A stretch of 64,000 nt of DNA from Litorimonas sp964610115 (lineage in GTDB: Bacteria; Pseudomonadota; Alphaproteobacteria; Caulobacterales; Maricaulaceae): contig CAZSUW010000002.1 of the NCBI GenBank assembly GCA_964610115.1, forward strand, positions 1-64,000. Direction: 5' to 3'. Below are positions 27,093-35,156 of this stretch, piece after piece. The translations under genes and the position numbers were made by a program. Each line of letters opens with the position of its first letter. The first letter of the stretch is position 1. The notes under the pieces were generated by a model. The model had not been told where the DNA came from. It made no database searches and saw only the letters and a list, made by a program, of their open reading frames with translations.

Positions 27093-27728
27093 ATGAAAAT
27101 CGCCCTCATCCTTGAAAATAGCCAAGCGGCCAAGGCTCCTATCGTTCATAAAGCGCTGACAAGCGTTGCCGAACCTCTCGGTTATGATGTCCATCATTAC
27201 GGCATGTATGGGGCCGATGACGATGCGCAGCTGACCTATGTGATGAACGGTCTGCTCGCTGGTATCTTGCTGAATTCCAAAGCCGCCGATTTCGTGGTGT
27301 CCGGCTGTGGTACCGGCATGGGCGCCATGTTGGCCTTGAACGCTATGCCTGGTGTTTATTGCGGCCTTGTCATTGACCCAACTGATGCGTTCCTGTTCGG
27401 CCAGATCAATGACGGCAATGCGATTTCAATGCCTTACGCCAAAGGCTTCGGTTGGGCCGCAGAATTGAACCTGCAAGATTGCTACCGCAAACTTTTTGAA
27501 GTCGAGCGCGGTGTTGGCTACCCTAAAGAACGCGCCGAAATCATGGCCAAGAACCGCAACATCCTGAAAGGCGTGAAAGACGCCTCTTGCCACGACATGC
27601 TAACCGTTTTGAAAAATGTGGATCAAGATCTTCTCAAATCCGCAATTTCTGGCGAGAAGTTTGGCGATCTATTCTTCCCGAATTGCCAGGACGATGAAAT
27701 GGCCGCTTATCTCAAAGGGCTTCTTTAA
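27093..27728 (+). CDS. RpiB/LacA-family isomerase, likely DhuI (deoxy-uronate ketol isomerase)
   Basis: The 211-aa protein has the RpiB-type core VVSGCGTGMGAMLALNAMPG, with the thiolate cysteine in the SGCGTGMG loop, followed by DAFLFGQINDGNAISMP. It is longer than pentose phosphate isomerases (about 150 aa) and lacks their usual ending. RpiB homologues called DhuI isomerise 4-deoxy-5-hexosulose uronate to the diketo acid used by KduD/DhuD, replacing KduI. Pairing with a KduD-like gene under a shared operator makes this more likely than ribose-5-phosphate isomerase. Confidence 0.78.
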   Translation: MKIALILENSQAAKAPIVHKALTSVAEPLGYDVHHYGMYGADDDAQLTYVMNGLLAGILLNSKAADFVVSGCGTGMGAMLALNAMPGVYCGLVIDPTDAFLFGQINDGNAISMPYAKGFGWAAELNLQDCYRKLFEVERGVGYPKERAEIMAKNRNILKGVKDASCHDMLTVLKNVDQDLLKSAISGEKFGDLFFPNCQDDEMAAYLKGLL

Positions 27729-27756
27729 AATGTAACGAGATAGCGGCGCCACAGAC

Positions 27757-28851
27757 CTAAGATTTAGGTGGTGCCGTTGAATCTCTTACAACCAGCCAAG
27801 GTTCCGTCACATCCTGAAGAGCTTGCGGGATCGACTGATCTAACAAACGATGCGCCGCCTTACGGGCAAATTCACCTGTCGGGGTGTGAATGGTCGTCAG
27901 GCGCGGCCAGACATGACGGGCAATCATGAAATCATCATAGCCGACAACCGACATATCGTCGGGGGCCCGTCGGCCCGACAAGCGCAGCCCTTGAAGAAAG
28001 CCTGCCGCCATTTGATCATTCCCGCAGAAGACAGCCGTCGGCGGATTTTGGAGCGCATAAAATTGTTGAACCGCCTGAAGTCCGCTTTCAAACGTGTAAT
28101 CGCCCCGAACGATACAGGAAGGATCAAGCGAAAGTCCTGCGGCGGCTAATCCCGCCTCTAGCCCGGCTTGACGTTCTCCACTGGAACGAAACTCAGACCT
28201 TCCCGACAAATATCCTACCCGTCTGTGACCGAGTTCGACCAGATGTTGTGCCGCTTGCACACCGCCGCGCGCATCATTGGTCACCAACATATGCTCAGGA
28301 TCACCCAATAAGACAGACGCGATCCGGATATGGCGACAGCCAATCTCGCGAAGCATTTTTGCAACTGCCTCATCTTCAGAAATGGATGGTGTCAAGATCA
28401 CACCGAAGAGCCGCTGCCTCTGGATAAATTTGCGAATGTCGTCGACATAGTCGTCTTTCGCGCGTTCACAGGGATGCACCAGCAACTCATATTCTGTCTC
28501 GCTCAAGGCATCCAAAATGCCCTCTTGCGCGGTCACGACATATTGCGGGTTCGGGTTATCGTAAATGAGGCCAACAAGAAAAGCGTGGCTGAAGTTAAGG
28601 CCCCGCGCTTGCGGGTTCGGCACATAGCCGATCTCTGTCATGATCGCCTTTACCTCTTGCCGAGTCTGCTCTCGCACATAAGGGCTTTCATTGATAATCC
28701 GGGAGATGGTTTTCTTGGAAACGCCCGCAATTTTTGCAACGTCATTGATCGTCGCTTTGCTTTCACCCACTTCAGACCGCCACTGGCGCGCCGCCTCTGA
28801 CGCGCGGGCAATGGCTTGCTGATCAATCTCTTTTTTTTTGGTTCCGCCCAT
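27757..28851 (-). CDS. LacI-family transcriptional regulator of the uronate module
   Basis: The 364-aa protein carries a LacI helix-turn-helix (ATINDVAKIAGVSKKTISRI) at about residues 33-52, unusually preceded by some 32 charged residues (MGGTKKKEIDQQ start). A periplasmic-binding-like effector domain follows, with VFCGNDQMAAGFLQGL and MSVVGYDDFMIA. It is flanked by the isomerase gene and, divergently, by the beta-helix gene. Four copies of a GACACCGGT-centred site near these genes and kdgK are its probable operators. A sugar acid such as KDG or a deoxy-uronate is the likely inducer, by analogy with other uronate regulators. Confidence 0.9.
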   Translation of the reverse strand: MGGTKKKEIDQQAIARASEAARQWRSEVGESKATINDVAKIAGVSKKTISRIINESPYVREQTRQEVKAIMTEIGYVPNPQARGLNFSHAFLVGLIYDNPNPQYVVTAQEGILDALSETEYELLVHPCERAKDDYVDDIRKFIQRQRLFGVILTPSISEDEAVAKMLREIGCRHIRIASVLLGDPEHMLVTNDARGGVQAAQHLVELGHRRVGYLSGRSEFRSSGERQAGLEAGLAAAGLSLDPSCIVRGDYTFESGLQAVQQFYALQNPPTAVFCGNDQMAAGFLQGLRLSGRRAPDDMSVVGYDDFMIARHVWPRLTTIHTPTGEFARKAAHRLLDQSIPQALQDVTEPWLVVRDSTAPPKS

Positions 28852-28944
28852 GAGGCCTTATGGGCTTCCCACCCAATATGATGCAAGCTCAGAAATTAAA
28901 CCAGACGCGTAGAATCGGTTGACGAACATCTTTTCATCCATTTT

Positions 28945-28960
28945 TTGACACCGGTAGCAA
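28945..28960. promoter_or_regulatory. LacI-type operator between lacI and the beta-helix gene
   Basis: TTGACACCGGTAGCAA shares the GACACCGGT core with the other three sites. It overlaps TTGACA at 28945-28950, which could serve as a -35 element for the beta-helix gene, and it lies 40 nt before that gene and 94 nt from the lacI start. Confidence 0.72.
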
Positions 28961-28999
28961 TATGCAACATGATAGCAAAAACATAGGGGAAGACGTGCT

Positions 29000-30697
29000 A
29001 TGAAATACACTAAAGGCCTTCAATTTTCTTGCGCGAAAACCGTGCGAGTATCCCTGCTAGCGACAATGGCTATGATCAGCCCGTCCGTCGCAACTGCACA
29101 AGTCTCTGGGCCATCCCCGTATGATCTCGGCAGCGCTTATCTGCCTGATTTCAGCTATGCGGGTTATGACTTTGGGGAAAGCGATATCCCATCTTTCATT
29201 GGCGCTACGACAATAGACACCACAGAATTTGGCGTGATTGCAGATGATGATCTTGATGACTCCAAAGCCCTGCAAGAGGCATTGGAAGCGGCGCGATCAA
29301 CACGTGGGCCTGTGATCCTGACGCTTCCGAAAGGGCGGATCAAACTATCAGAAATCGTAAAAATAAACCGCTCTGATCTGGTCATTCGTGGGCATGGGCA
29401 AGGCGAAACAGGCAGCGAAATCTACATTCATCGCCCCCTTTCCTATGTCGAAACAGGCACGAAATTTGATGAAATCAGAACCTATCTGAAGCGCTTTGAC
29501 AAAATACAGAAAGATAAAGGACAAAACGTCTACTGGCCGTTCTCCGAATATAGCTGGACTGGCGGGTTCTTATGGATCGGCCCTGAGGGTCATCGTGCGT
29601 CTGGCTATTTAGAGGAATTGGATACACCTGACACGGTTCTAGCTGAAGGCATTCAAGGCGAACGGGGATCACACACCCTAACCGTCACCAATTCGCGAAA
29701 ACTTCGGGCTGGCGATGATATTGAAATCGTCTGGTTCAATCGCGCCGGTGAAACAGGCCCGCTTTTAAAGACGCTTTATGGCGAAACTGATCTCAAAATC
29801 GGCTCTCACCATTGGACCTTTCCCGAGCGCGGATTAATCCGGCAAAAAACTGTCATTCGTGAAATTAACGGTGATCAGGTCAGGATTGCCGACCCGCTCT
29901 TACACCCTTTATCGGACGCTGTTTCGGCCAGCCTCGTCGATTGGTCGCCTTTGACTAATGTTGGTTTGGAAGACCTGAAAATCAGCTTCTCACCCGGTGT
30001 CTCTTTTGGCCATCATTTGGAACAAGGGTTTAACGCGATCTATTTCACGGGGACGCGCAATGGCTGGGTCAGAGATGTCACAATTCATGACGCCGATAGC
30101 GGAATACTCACCTATTCCAGCAGCAATTTGACATTCCAAAATATCGAAACAACGGGCGACCGAGAGGCGCATTATGCTGTGCATATTGGAAGCGCGCACA
30201 ATATATTAGTTTCTGATTTGTCGATCCGAAATCCCGTTCGTCACGCTTTGTCGGTCAATACGAAATCCACAAAAGCTGTCTTTCAGCGTACCGAAGTTTT
30301 CCAGCAACCCGTCTTAGATCAACACGCTGGGTCTAATCATCAAAATCTCTTCGATCAGACAATCTTCCACATTCAGGCCAAACCTGGAAAATCACGCCCC
30401 AGCTTTGCAGCTTGGGACGGTTCTGGTGCGGGATATTGGCAGCCCGGTCACGGCCAATTCAACACAACCTATAATTTGGAAGTGCGGGTACATTCGGGTG
30501 CAGATCGTTCGGACACAGTACTGCTGGAAGGCATTGCAGAAGGTCCCGATGCCCGCCTGATGGGTATTTGGGGCAACCGAGAGCTGGACATTGATTACCG
30601 GCCAGAACCAATCCTGAGAGGCCTCAATCAAAAGCCAGATGTTCCATCGCTCTATGATTGGCAACTCGAACAGCGATTAATCGGGAATAGAAAGTAG
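29000..30697 (+). CDS. Secreted right-handed beta-helix protein, candidate polysaccharide lyase
   Basis: The 565-aa product has a signal peptide ending near VATAQ (residue 34), an opening of pectate-lyase-superfamily type (TTEFGVIADDDLDDSKALQ, ILTLPKGRIKL) and beta-helix repeats through about residue 460 (NVGLEDLKISF, VRDVTIHDADSGILTYSS, LTFQNIETTG, ILVSDLSIRNP). Conserved-looking charged clusters are GHHLEQGFNAIYFTG and LDQHAGSNHQNLFD. It resembles uncharacterised beta-helix proteins with DUF4955-like ends, but I do not recognise a named PL family. LacI control alongside unsaturated-uronate enzymes suggests it makes or trims their substrate. No catalytic residue can be named. Confidence 0.8.
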   Translation: MKYTKGLQFSCAKTVRVSLLATMAMISPSVATAQVSGPSPYDLGSAYLPDFSYAGYDFGESDIPSFIGATTIDTTEFGVIADDDLDDSKALQEALEAARSTRGPVILTLPKGRIKLSEIVKINRSDLVIRGHGQGETGSEIYIHRPLSYVETGTKFDEIRTYLKRFDKIQKDKGQNVYWPFSEYSWTGGFLWIGPEGHRASGYLEELDTPDTVLAEGIQGERGSHTLTVTNSRKLRAGDDIEIVWFNRAGETGPLLKTLYGETDLKIGSHHWTFPERGLIRQKTVIREINGDQVRIADPLLHPLSDAVSASLVDWSPLTNVGLEDLKISFSPGVSFGHHLEQGFNAIYFTGTRNGWVRDVTIHDADSGILTYSSSNLTFQNIETTGDREAHYAVHIGSAHNILVSDLSIRNPVRHALSVNTKSTKAVFQRTEVFQQPVLDQHAGSNHQNLFDQTIFHIQAKPGKSRPSFAAWDGSGAGYWQPGHGQFNTTYNLEVRVHSGADRSDTVLLEGIAEGPDARLMGIWGNRELDIDYRPEPILRGLNQKPDVPSLYDWQLEQRLIGNRK

Positions 30698-30705
30698 CAC
30701 CCTAA

Positions 30706-30742
30706 CAAAAAGCCCGCCTTGCGACCAAGACGGGCTTTTCTT
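30706..30742. terminator. Bidirectional terminator after the beta-helix gene
   Basis: AAAAAGCCCGCCTT and AAGACGGGCTTTTC form a stem of about 12 pairs with one mismatch around a GCGACC loop, with A and T tracts on either side. It separates the convergent beta-helix and LVIVD genes. Confidence 0.85.
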
Positions 30743-30762
30743 TGTGAGTTGACGCGCGCGCG

Positions 30763-33422
30763 TTACTGCAAACGTCCCGCCAAATCGAGAAGCGTTTGGC
30801 GGAGCGCGGCATGGTCAACACGACCCGCTTGCTCTTGCAGGCTAGCCGCCAAGCCGGTGTCGGCCTCACCCGCATTCAAGCGGCTTTGCGTTTGATCCAA
30901 AATTGCGTTCAAAGACGCGATCCGATCCTCAGACAAAGCCTCAGCCCGCTCGATCTGATCCAGATAGGCTTTGGCCACGACCGGTTCAGCCGGCCATGTC
31001 ACTTGGAACTGTTGTTGTGGGTTAAACAGATCGCCCTGATTGGCCAGTTCCGCCGCCGCAATTTCATTTTCGCTTAAATGCTCGCTCGGCGTTAGGCTTA
31101 AGACATCAAGGCCGCGCGCGATCTCTGTGCCGTAGACTTTGCCATTATACCAATAGGTGGACCAATAACCGCCCAAGGCCAGCTTATCCGCGTGGATAGG
31201 CCCGCGGTCGAAGTAGGCAATCTCAACGGGATTTTGTGAATCGGTGAAATCTGTCACAGACAGACCCCCCTGATACCAAGCTTGGGCGAAAATATCGCGG
31301 CCCGGCACCGGAATGATGGAGCCATTATGCGCGACACAGTTTTCCGTATCGGACTGTGGCGCAGGGATTTTATAATAGCTTTCAAAAACAAGCTTACCGT
31401 CGACGATATTGTAGATCGCATTCGCGCCCCAATCTTTGGGGTCGTAAACGCGGCAGCGTGGGCGGCTTCCGCCCCCCCATTCATCGGTAAAGATAACTTT
31501 TGTACCGTCATTGTTGAACGTGGCCGAATGCCAATAGGCAAAGCCTGTATCGACAACTTCGTCTATCCGTTTCGGTTTGAGCGGATCAGAAATATCAAAG
31601 ATGATCCCATTGCCCGAACAGGCCCCGGCCGCGATATTTGCCTCTGGGAAAACGGTAATATCATGACAGTGATTGGTCTGCGCAGACCGCTGTGTATCTT
31701 CGCCGTGATCGCCGCCTTGCCACAAGCCGGCCAGCCGTCCGGTTTCTTCATCCGCAAAAACGGCCGGACTATCAATAATACGCGATTTTGAAGGATCCGC
31801 GACGGGGATTTCAATAACGTCAATTCGGAAGAGTGCTGTCCGGTCATCCCCCGGTACAGCGCCAAAACACCCTGCGAGCTCTTCCTCATCGCGAATGCGC
31901 GAAATACCCGAATTATAGACGACGATCTTGTCTTCATCACTCGTTACCACTGAGTGGGTGTGAGAACCGCGACAGGTCTGAACCTGTCCGACCTGACGCG
32001 GCGCTGCCAGGTCGCTAATGTCGAAAATACGTAGACCCCGGAAGCGATCCGCGCTGACATCTTCGGATATGCCTTGAAGACCACAATCCACACGACCTCG
32101 CGTTTGTTCAACGGACATAATCAAGAGATCATCAACAATCGAGACATCGCCCTGTCCGCCCGGACAGACAACCGCGCTGATAAGTTCAGGCACACCATCC
32201 GCTTGAAGTTTATAGATTTTAAAACCGTGATAATTCCCGGCAACCATAATATCGTCTTTGAACGCCATATCGGTATTGGCGAAACTTAGCAAAGGAGAGC
32301 GCCGCCCCCATTCGGTATCTTCATTGCTTTGCCCGTCATCCCTTTGGTTCACAATGGGGGGCAGACCCGTGGGGTTATTCGGATCAAAAAAGCCAGCCGG
32401 CTTGGGCAAGGCCGCCACAAGATCGAGGTTGAGGATCGCTTGTCCGGCGTCCAAAAAACCCGCGGATAATGTTGCGCGTGGGTCGGTGGAGAGGGAGCGT
32501 AATATCGCACTCATCTGCTCGATCTCACTGCTCTGATCATTCACGACATCATTGGTAAAATCATAAAGAACGGGATCATAGGCAGACCCCGGTTGATCCG
32601 TCAGGGTGTCGACCATGGTGATCGCCCCTTCATGATGCGTGATCATCAATTCGAGGAATAGGCGGTCAAATTCTATGCCCTCAGCACTGGCCAGTTGTTC
32701 CATTTGTTCGGGTGTGGCCATACCTTCCATCTGGTGGTGTGCGCCCATATCGTGACCTGCATGCGCATCATNNNNNNNNNNNNNNNNNNNNNNNNNNNNN
32801 NNNNNNNNNNNNNNNNNNNNNNNNNNNNNNNNNNNNNNNNNNNNNNNNNNNNNNNNNNNNNNNNNNNNNNNGCCATACCTTCCATCTGGTGGTGTGCGCC
32901 CATATCGTGACCTGCATGCGCATCATTGCCATGTCCTGCATGCGCGTCATGGGCGGAGTGATCCATATCTTCGTCGGATTTCATTCCGGCCATTAGCGGC
33001 TCACCGCGCTGCTCCAGCCACTCTTCCATGAAATCAATTTCGTCAGCTTGAGAGGCTTTGATGCGGCCTGCGATTTCGACGATCTCGGCGCGGTTCGTAC
33101 GGCTTTCCACCAAATTCGCCATTTCAACCGCTTGCGCATGATGCGGGATCATATTCTGCATAAACAAGACATCATCGGCCGTGTAGCCATTGTCGGCCAC
33201 TTCAACGGCCTGATCAGGATTGAGCGTGCGTGAAGCTTCGCCAGGTGCCCCCGGAAGGACGATTGGCGCAGAGCTCACAATATCCGGTTCGGGGCTTGCA
33301 GCATATTGCGGACCCGTCAGTGCAGGAGAGGCATCCGTCTCTCCGCCATCTGATGCAGGACTGCATCCATAGGTCAGGACCCCACCCAGGGCCGACAGTA
33401 AAAGCGCTCTTTTGATCGTCAT
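30763..33422 (-). CDS. DUF305 plus LVIVD-repeat lipoprotein, interrupted by a sequence gap
   Basis: The gene starts at 33422 (AGGAGG upstream) and ends at 30763; 100 Ns at 32772-32871 break it. The N-terminal part has a lipobox (LTYGC) and a DUF305 ferritin-like half with FMQNMIPHHAQAVEMANL; a His-rich segment (HSAHDAHAGHGNDAHAGH) leads to the gap. Beyond it follow a second DUF305 half (ITHHEGAITMVDTL) and a long LVIVD-type beta-propeller (GLRIFDISDLAAPRQVGQ, GIIFDISDPLKPKRI) with a helical tail. The two sides are in different frames, but merging the identical 55-bp flanks and removing the Ns restores one frame of 834 codons. DUF305 proteins are linked to metal binding; the role of this combination is unknown. 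Confidence 0.8.
32717..32771. repeat. Left copy of 55-bp duplication flanking the gap
   Basis: These 55 bases, starting GCCATACCTTCC and ending GCGCATCAT, are repeated exactly at 32872-32926 on the other side of the N run. They encode the GHDMGAHHQMEGM region. An exact 55-bp overlap at contig ends is what a k=55 de Bruijn assembler leaves, so the copy is probably not biological. Confidence 0.8.
32772..32871. other. Assembly gap of exactly 100 Ns
   Basis: One hundred Ns is a conventional placeholder for a gap of unknown size. It falls inside the His-rich linker of the DUF305/LVIVD gene. Confidence 0.98.
32872..32926. repeat. Right copy of 55-bp duplication flanking the gap
   Basis: Identical to 32717-32771. 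The offset between copies is 155 bases; deleting that amount makes the DUF305 and LVIVD parts one reading frame. Confidence 0.8.
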
Positions 33423-33579
33423 ACATCCTCCTGAAAGGGTTTCTCTATCAGGCCTGTTAACACGCGGCAATAAGGTGGCGACCAATAAGCAATATCCGAA
33501 ATTTAGGGCCAAGGCATTTGTCGACCGGACAAACGGACATCTTTGGAATCTGCGATCAGCAGGGGAACCGACGCAAAGT

Positions 33580-33593
33580 TTGACCCGCGACAA
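33580..33593 (+). promoter_or_regulatory. Imperfect FNR/FixK-type box upstream of hemN
   Basis: TTGACCCGCGACAA has both FNR-type half-sites with one mismatch (GACAA in place of GTCAA). It is centred about 80 nt before the hemN start. hemN genes are classic FNR/FixK targets, which supports the reading, but the match is weaker than at ccoN. Confidence 0.45.
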
Positions 33594-33666
33594 GTTTTAA
33601 AAATCCCAGGCAACCACCAACACAACGACCTGCATCAGATTTGAAATGCACTCAAAGGACAAGGCA

Positions 33667-35028
33667 ATGGCCGATACCGGATATACGCGCGAATTGATTG
33701 AACGTTACGCCCATCCCGTTCCGCGCTATACTAGCTATCCTACCGCCCCCCACTTTAGTGAAGCGATTAAAGCGAGCACAGTCACTGACTGGCTGAGCGA
33801 AACAGACGAAGCCGCTATATCACTCTATATCCATATTCCTTATTGCGACCGCCTGTGCTGGTTTTGTGCTTGCCACACGCAACACACGCTAAAATATGAA
33901 CCCATCCAGCGTTACATTGGTGATCTCTGCAAAGAGGTCGCAATCGTGGCAGAAAAGGTGGGGTCGAGACGACAGATTAGCCAACTCCACCTCGGCGGAG
34001 GGTCGCCGAGTCTGTTAAAAGCACAAGAACTTATACGCTTGCGTGAAGCCCTCGACACATATTTCATCATAGATGACGATACAGAAATCAGCATCGAATT
34101 TGACCCAAGCGATCTGTCCGCAGACGCGCTCGCAGCTTTCAAAGATTTCGGGCTAACGCGAGCCAGCTTAGGGGTTCAAGATTTTGCACCCCGTGTGCAA
34201 GAGTATATCAATCGCCCGCAAAGCTATCGCGAGACGGCGGACTGTATTGATGGATTCCGCGCTCTCGGCATCAATTCAATCAACATTGACGCGCTTTATG
34301 GTCTACCCGGACAGACCTTGGACACGTTGGAAGCAACGCTTGATTACGTTTGCGGATTAGAGCCCGATCGTATTGCTTTATTTGGCTATGCCCACGTCCC
34401 TTGGGCAAAACCGCATCAGCGCATGATCGCCAATGATACCCTGCCCGATGTTCATGCGCGATTCTGGCAAGCACAATATGCACGACAGATCATTGGCGAA
34501 TATGGCTATAATCCGCTTGGCATTGACCACTTTGTACGTCCAGGTGACAGCCTAGACTTGGCTTATAGTCTAGGGCGCGCGAAACGGAACTTCCAAGGCT
34601 ATACAACCGACACATCCCCAACCCTGATCGGTTTGGGCGTGTCATCGATTAGCCGGTACAATCAAGGCTATGCACAGAATACGAAATCTGTCCATGAATG
34701 GCGACGGTGCTTGGATCGCGGCGAACTCGCCATTGAGCGCGGCATAAAAACAAGCGGCCTGAATATGGCCTGGGGCGCCGCCATTGAGTCGCTTATGACC
34801 TATTTCTCAATCGACAGCCAAGCCTTGCGCCAAGCCCATGGCGCGCAAGCTGATGCTGTACTAGCCAAGGCCAGTCTGATCGCGGCGACGGATTTAGACG
34901 AGTTCTTCGTCCAAACACGGCGCGGCTATCGCATCACACCGGCGGGGCGGCCCTTTACGCGGACCCTCGCCTCCCGCTTTGATCCCTTTCTATCTGATCG
35001 TGAGACACGTTTCTCTATCGCTGTTTAA
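33667..35028 (+). CDS. hemN: Oxygen-independent coproporphyrinogen III oxidase
   Basis: I chose the ATG at 33667 (AAGGA 8 nt upstream) over 33646. The 453-aa radical SAM enzyme has the HemN cluster motif HIPYCDRLCWFCACH (C-x3-C-x2-C-x-C), LHLGGGSPSLL for SAM binding, and the HemN-specific RAKRNFQGYTTDTSPTLIG block that separates it from HemW. It converts coproporphyrinogen III to protoporphyrinogen IX without O2, keeping heme synthesis going at low oxygen. It precedes the cbb3 oxidase operon on the same strand. Confidence 0.95.
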   Translation: MADTGYTRELIERYAHPVPRYTSYPTAPHFSEAIKASTVTDWLSETDEAAISLYIHIPYCDRLCWFCACHTQHTLKYEPIQRYIGDLCKEVAIVAEKVGSRRQISQLHLGGGSPSLLKAQELIRLREALDTYFIIDDDTEISIEFDPSDLSADALAAFKDFGLTRASLGVQDFAPRVQEYINRPQSYRETADCIDGFRALGINSINIDALYGLPGQTLDTLEATLDYVCGLEPDRIALFGYAHVPWAKPHQRMIANDTLPDVHARFWQAQYARQIIGEYGYNPLGIDHFVRPGDSLDLAYSLGRAKRNFQGYTTDTSPTLIGLGVSSISRYNQGYAQNTKSVHEWRRCLDRGELAIERGIKTSGLNMAWGAAIESLMTYFSIDSQALRQAHGAQADAVLAKASLIAATDLDEFFVQTRRGYRITPAGRPFTRTLASRFDPFLSDRETRFSIAV

Positions 35029-35082
35029 GGCAGCGCCCCCTCACTCATTTCAGGTGTTGGGCGCAGGCGACTTGGTTCAAAG

Positions 35083-35096
35083 TTGACGGCCATCAA
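35083..35096 (+). promoter_or_regulatory. FNR/FixK box upstream of ccoN
   Basis: TTGACGGCCATCAA is a near-perfect anaerobox (TTGAY-N4-ATCAA). It is centred 67 nt before the ccoN start, leaving room for a promoter at the usual -41.5 spacing and a leader of about 25 nt. Confidence 0.85.
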
Positions 35097-35156
35097 GTTT
35101 TCGAGCCCGCGAATCCCTAGCCAAGATATCAGCGACGAACTTTGAGGGGACCCGAA

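Noticed and set aside
27093..27728. Ribose-5-phosphate isomerase B annotation
   Set aside because: The protein is longer than RpiB and is co-regulated with KduD-like and uronate uptake genes, so a deoxy-uronate isomerase is a better fit.
32717..32926. Reading the 55-bp duplication as a biological tandem repeat
   Set aside because: The exact 55-bp length at both edges of a 100-N gap and the restored frame after merging favour an assembly artefact.
33517..33533. TTTGTC-GACCG-GACAAA as an additional FNR box
   Set aside because: The half-sites (TTGTC/GACAA) and the 5-nt spacer do not match TTGAY-N4-RTCAA; at best it belongs to another regulator.
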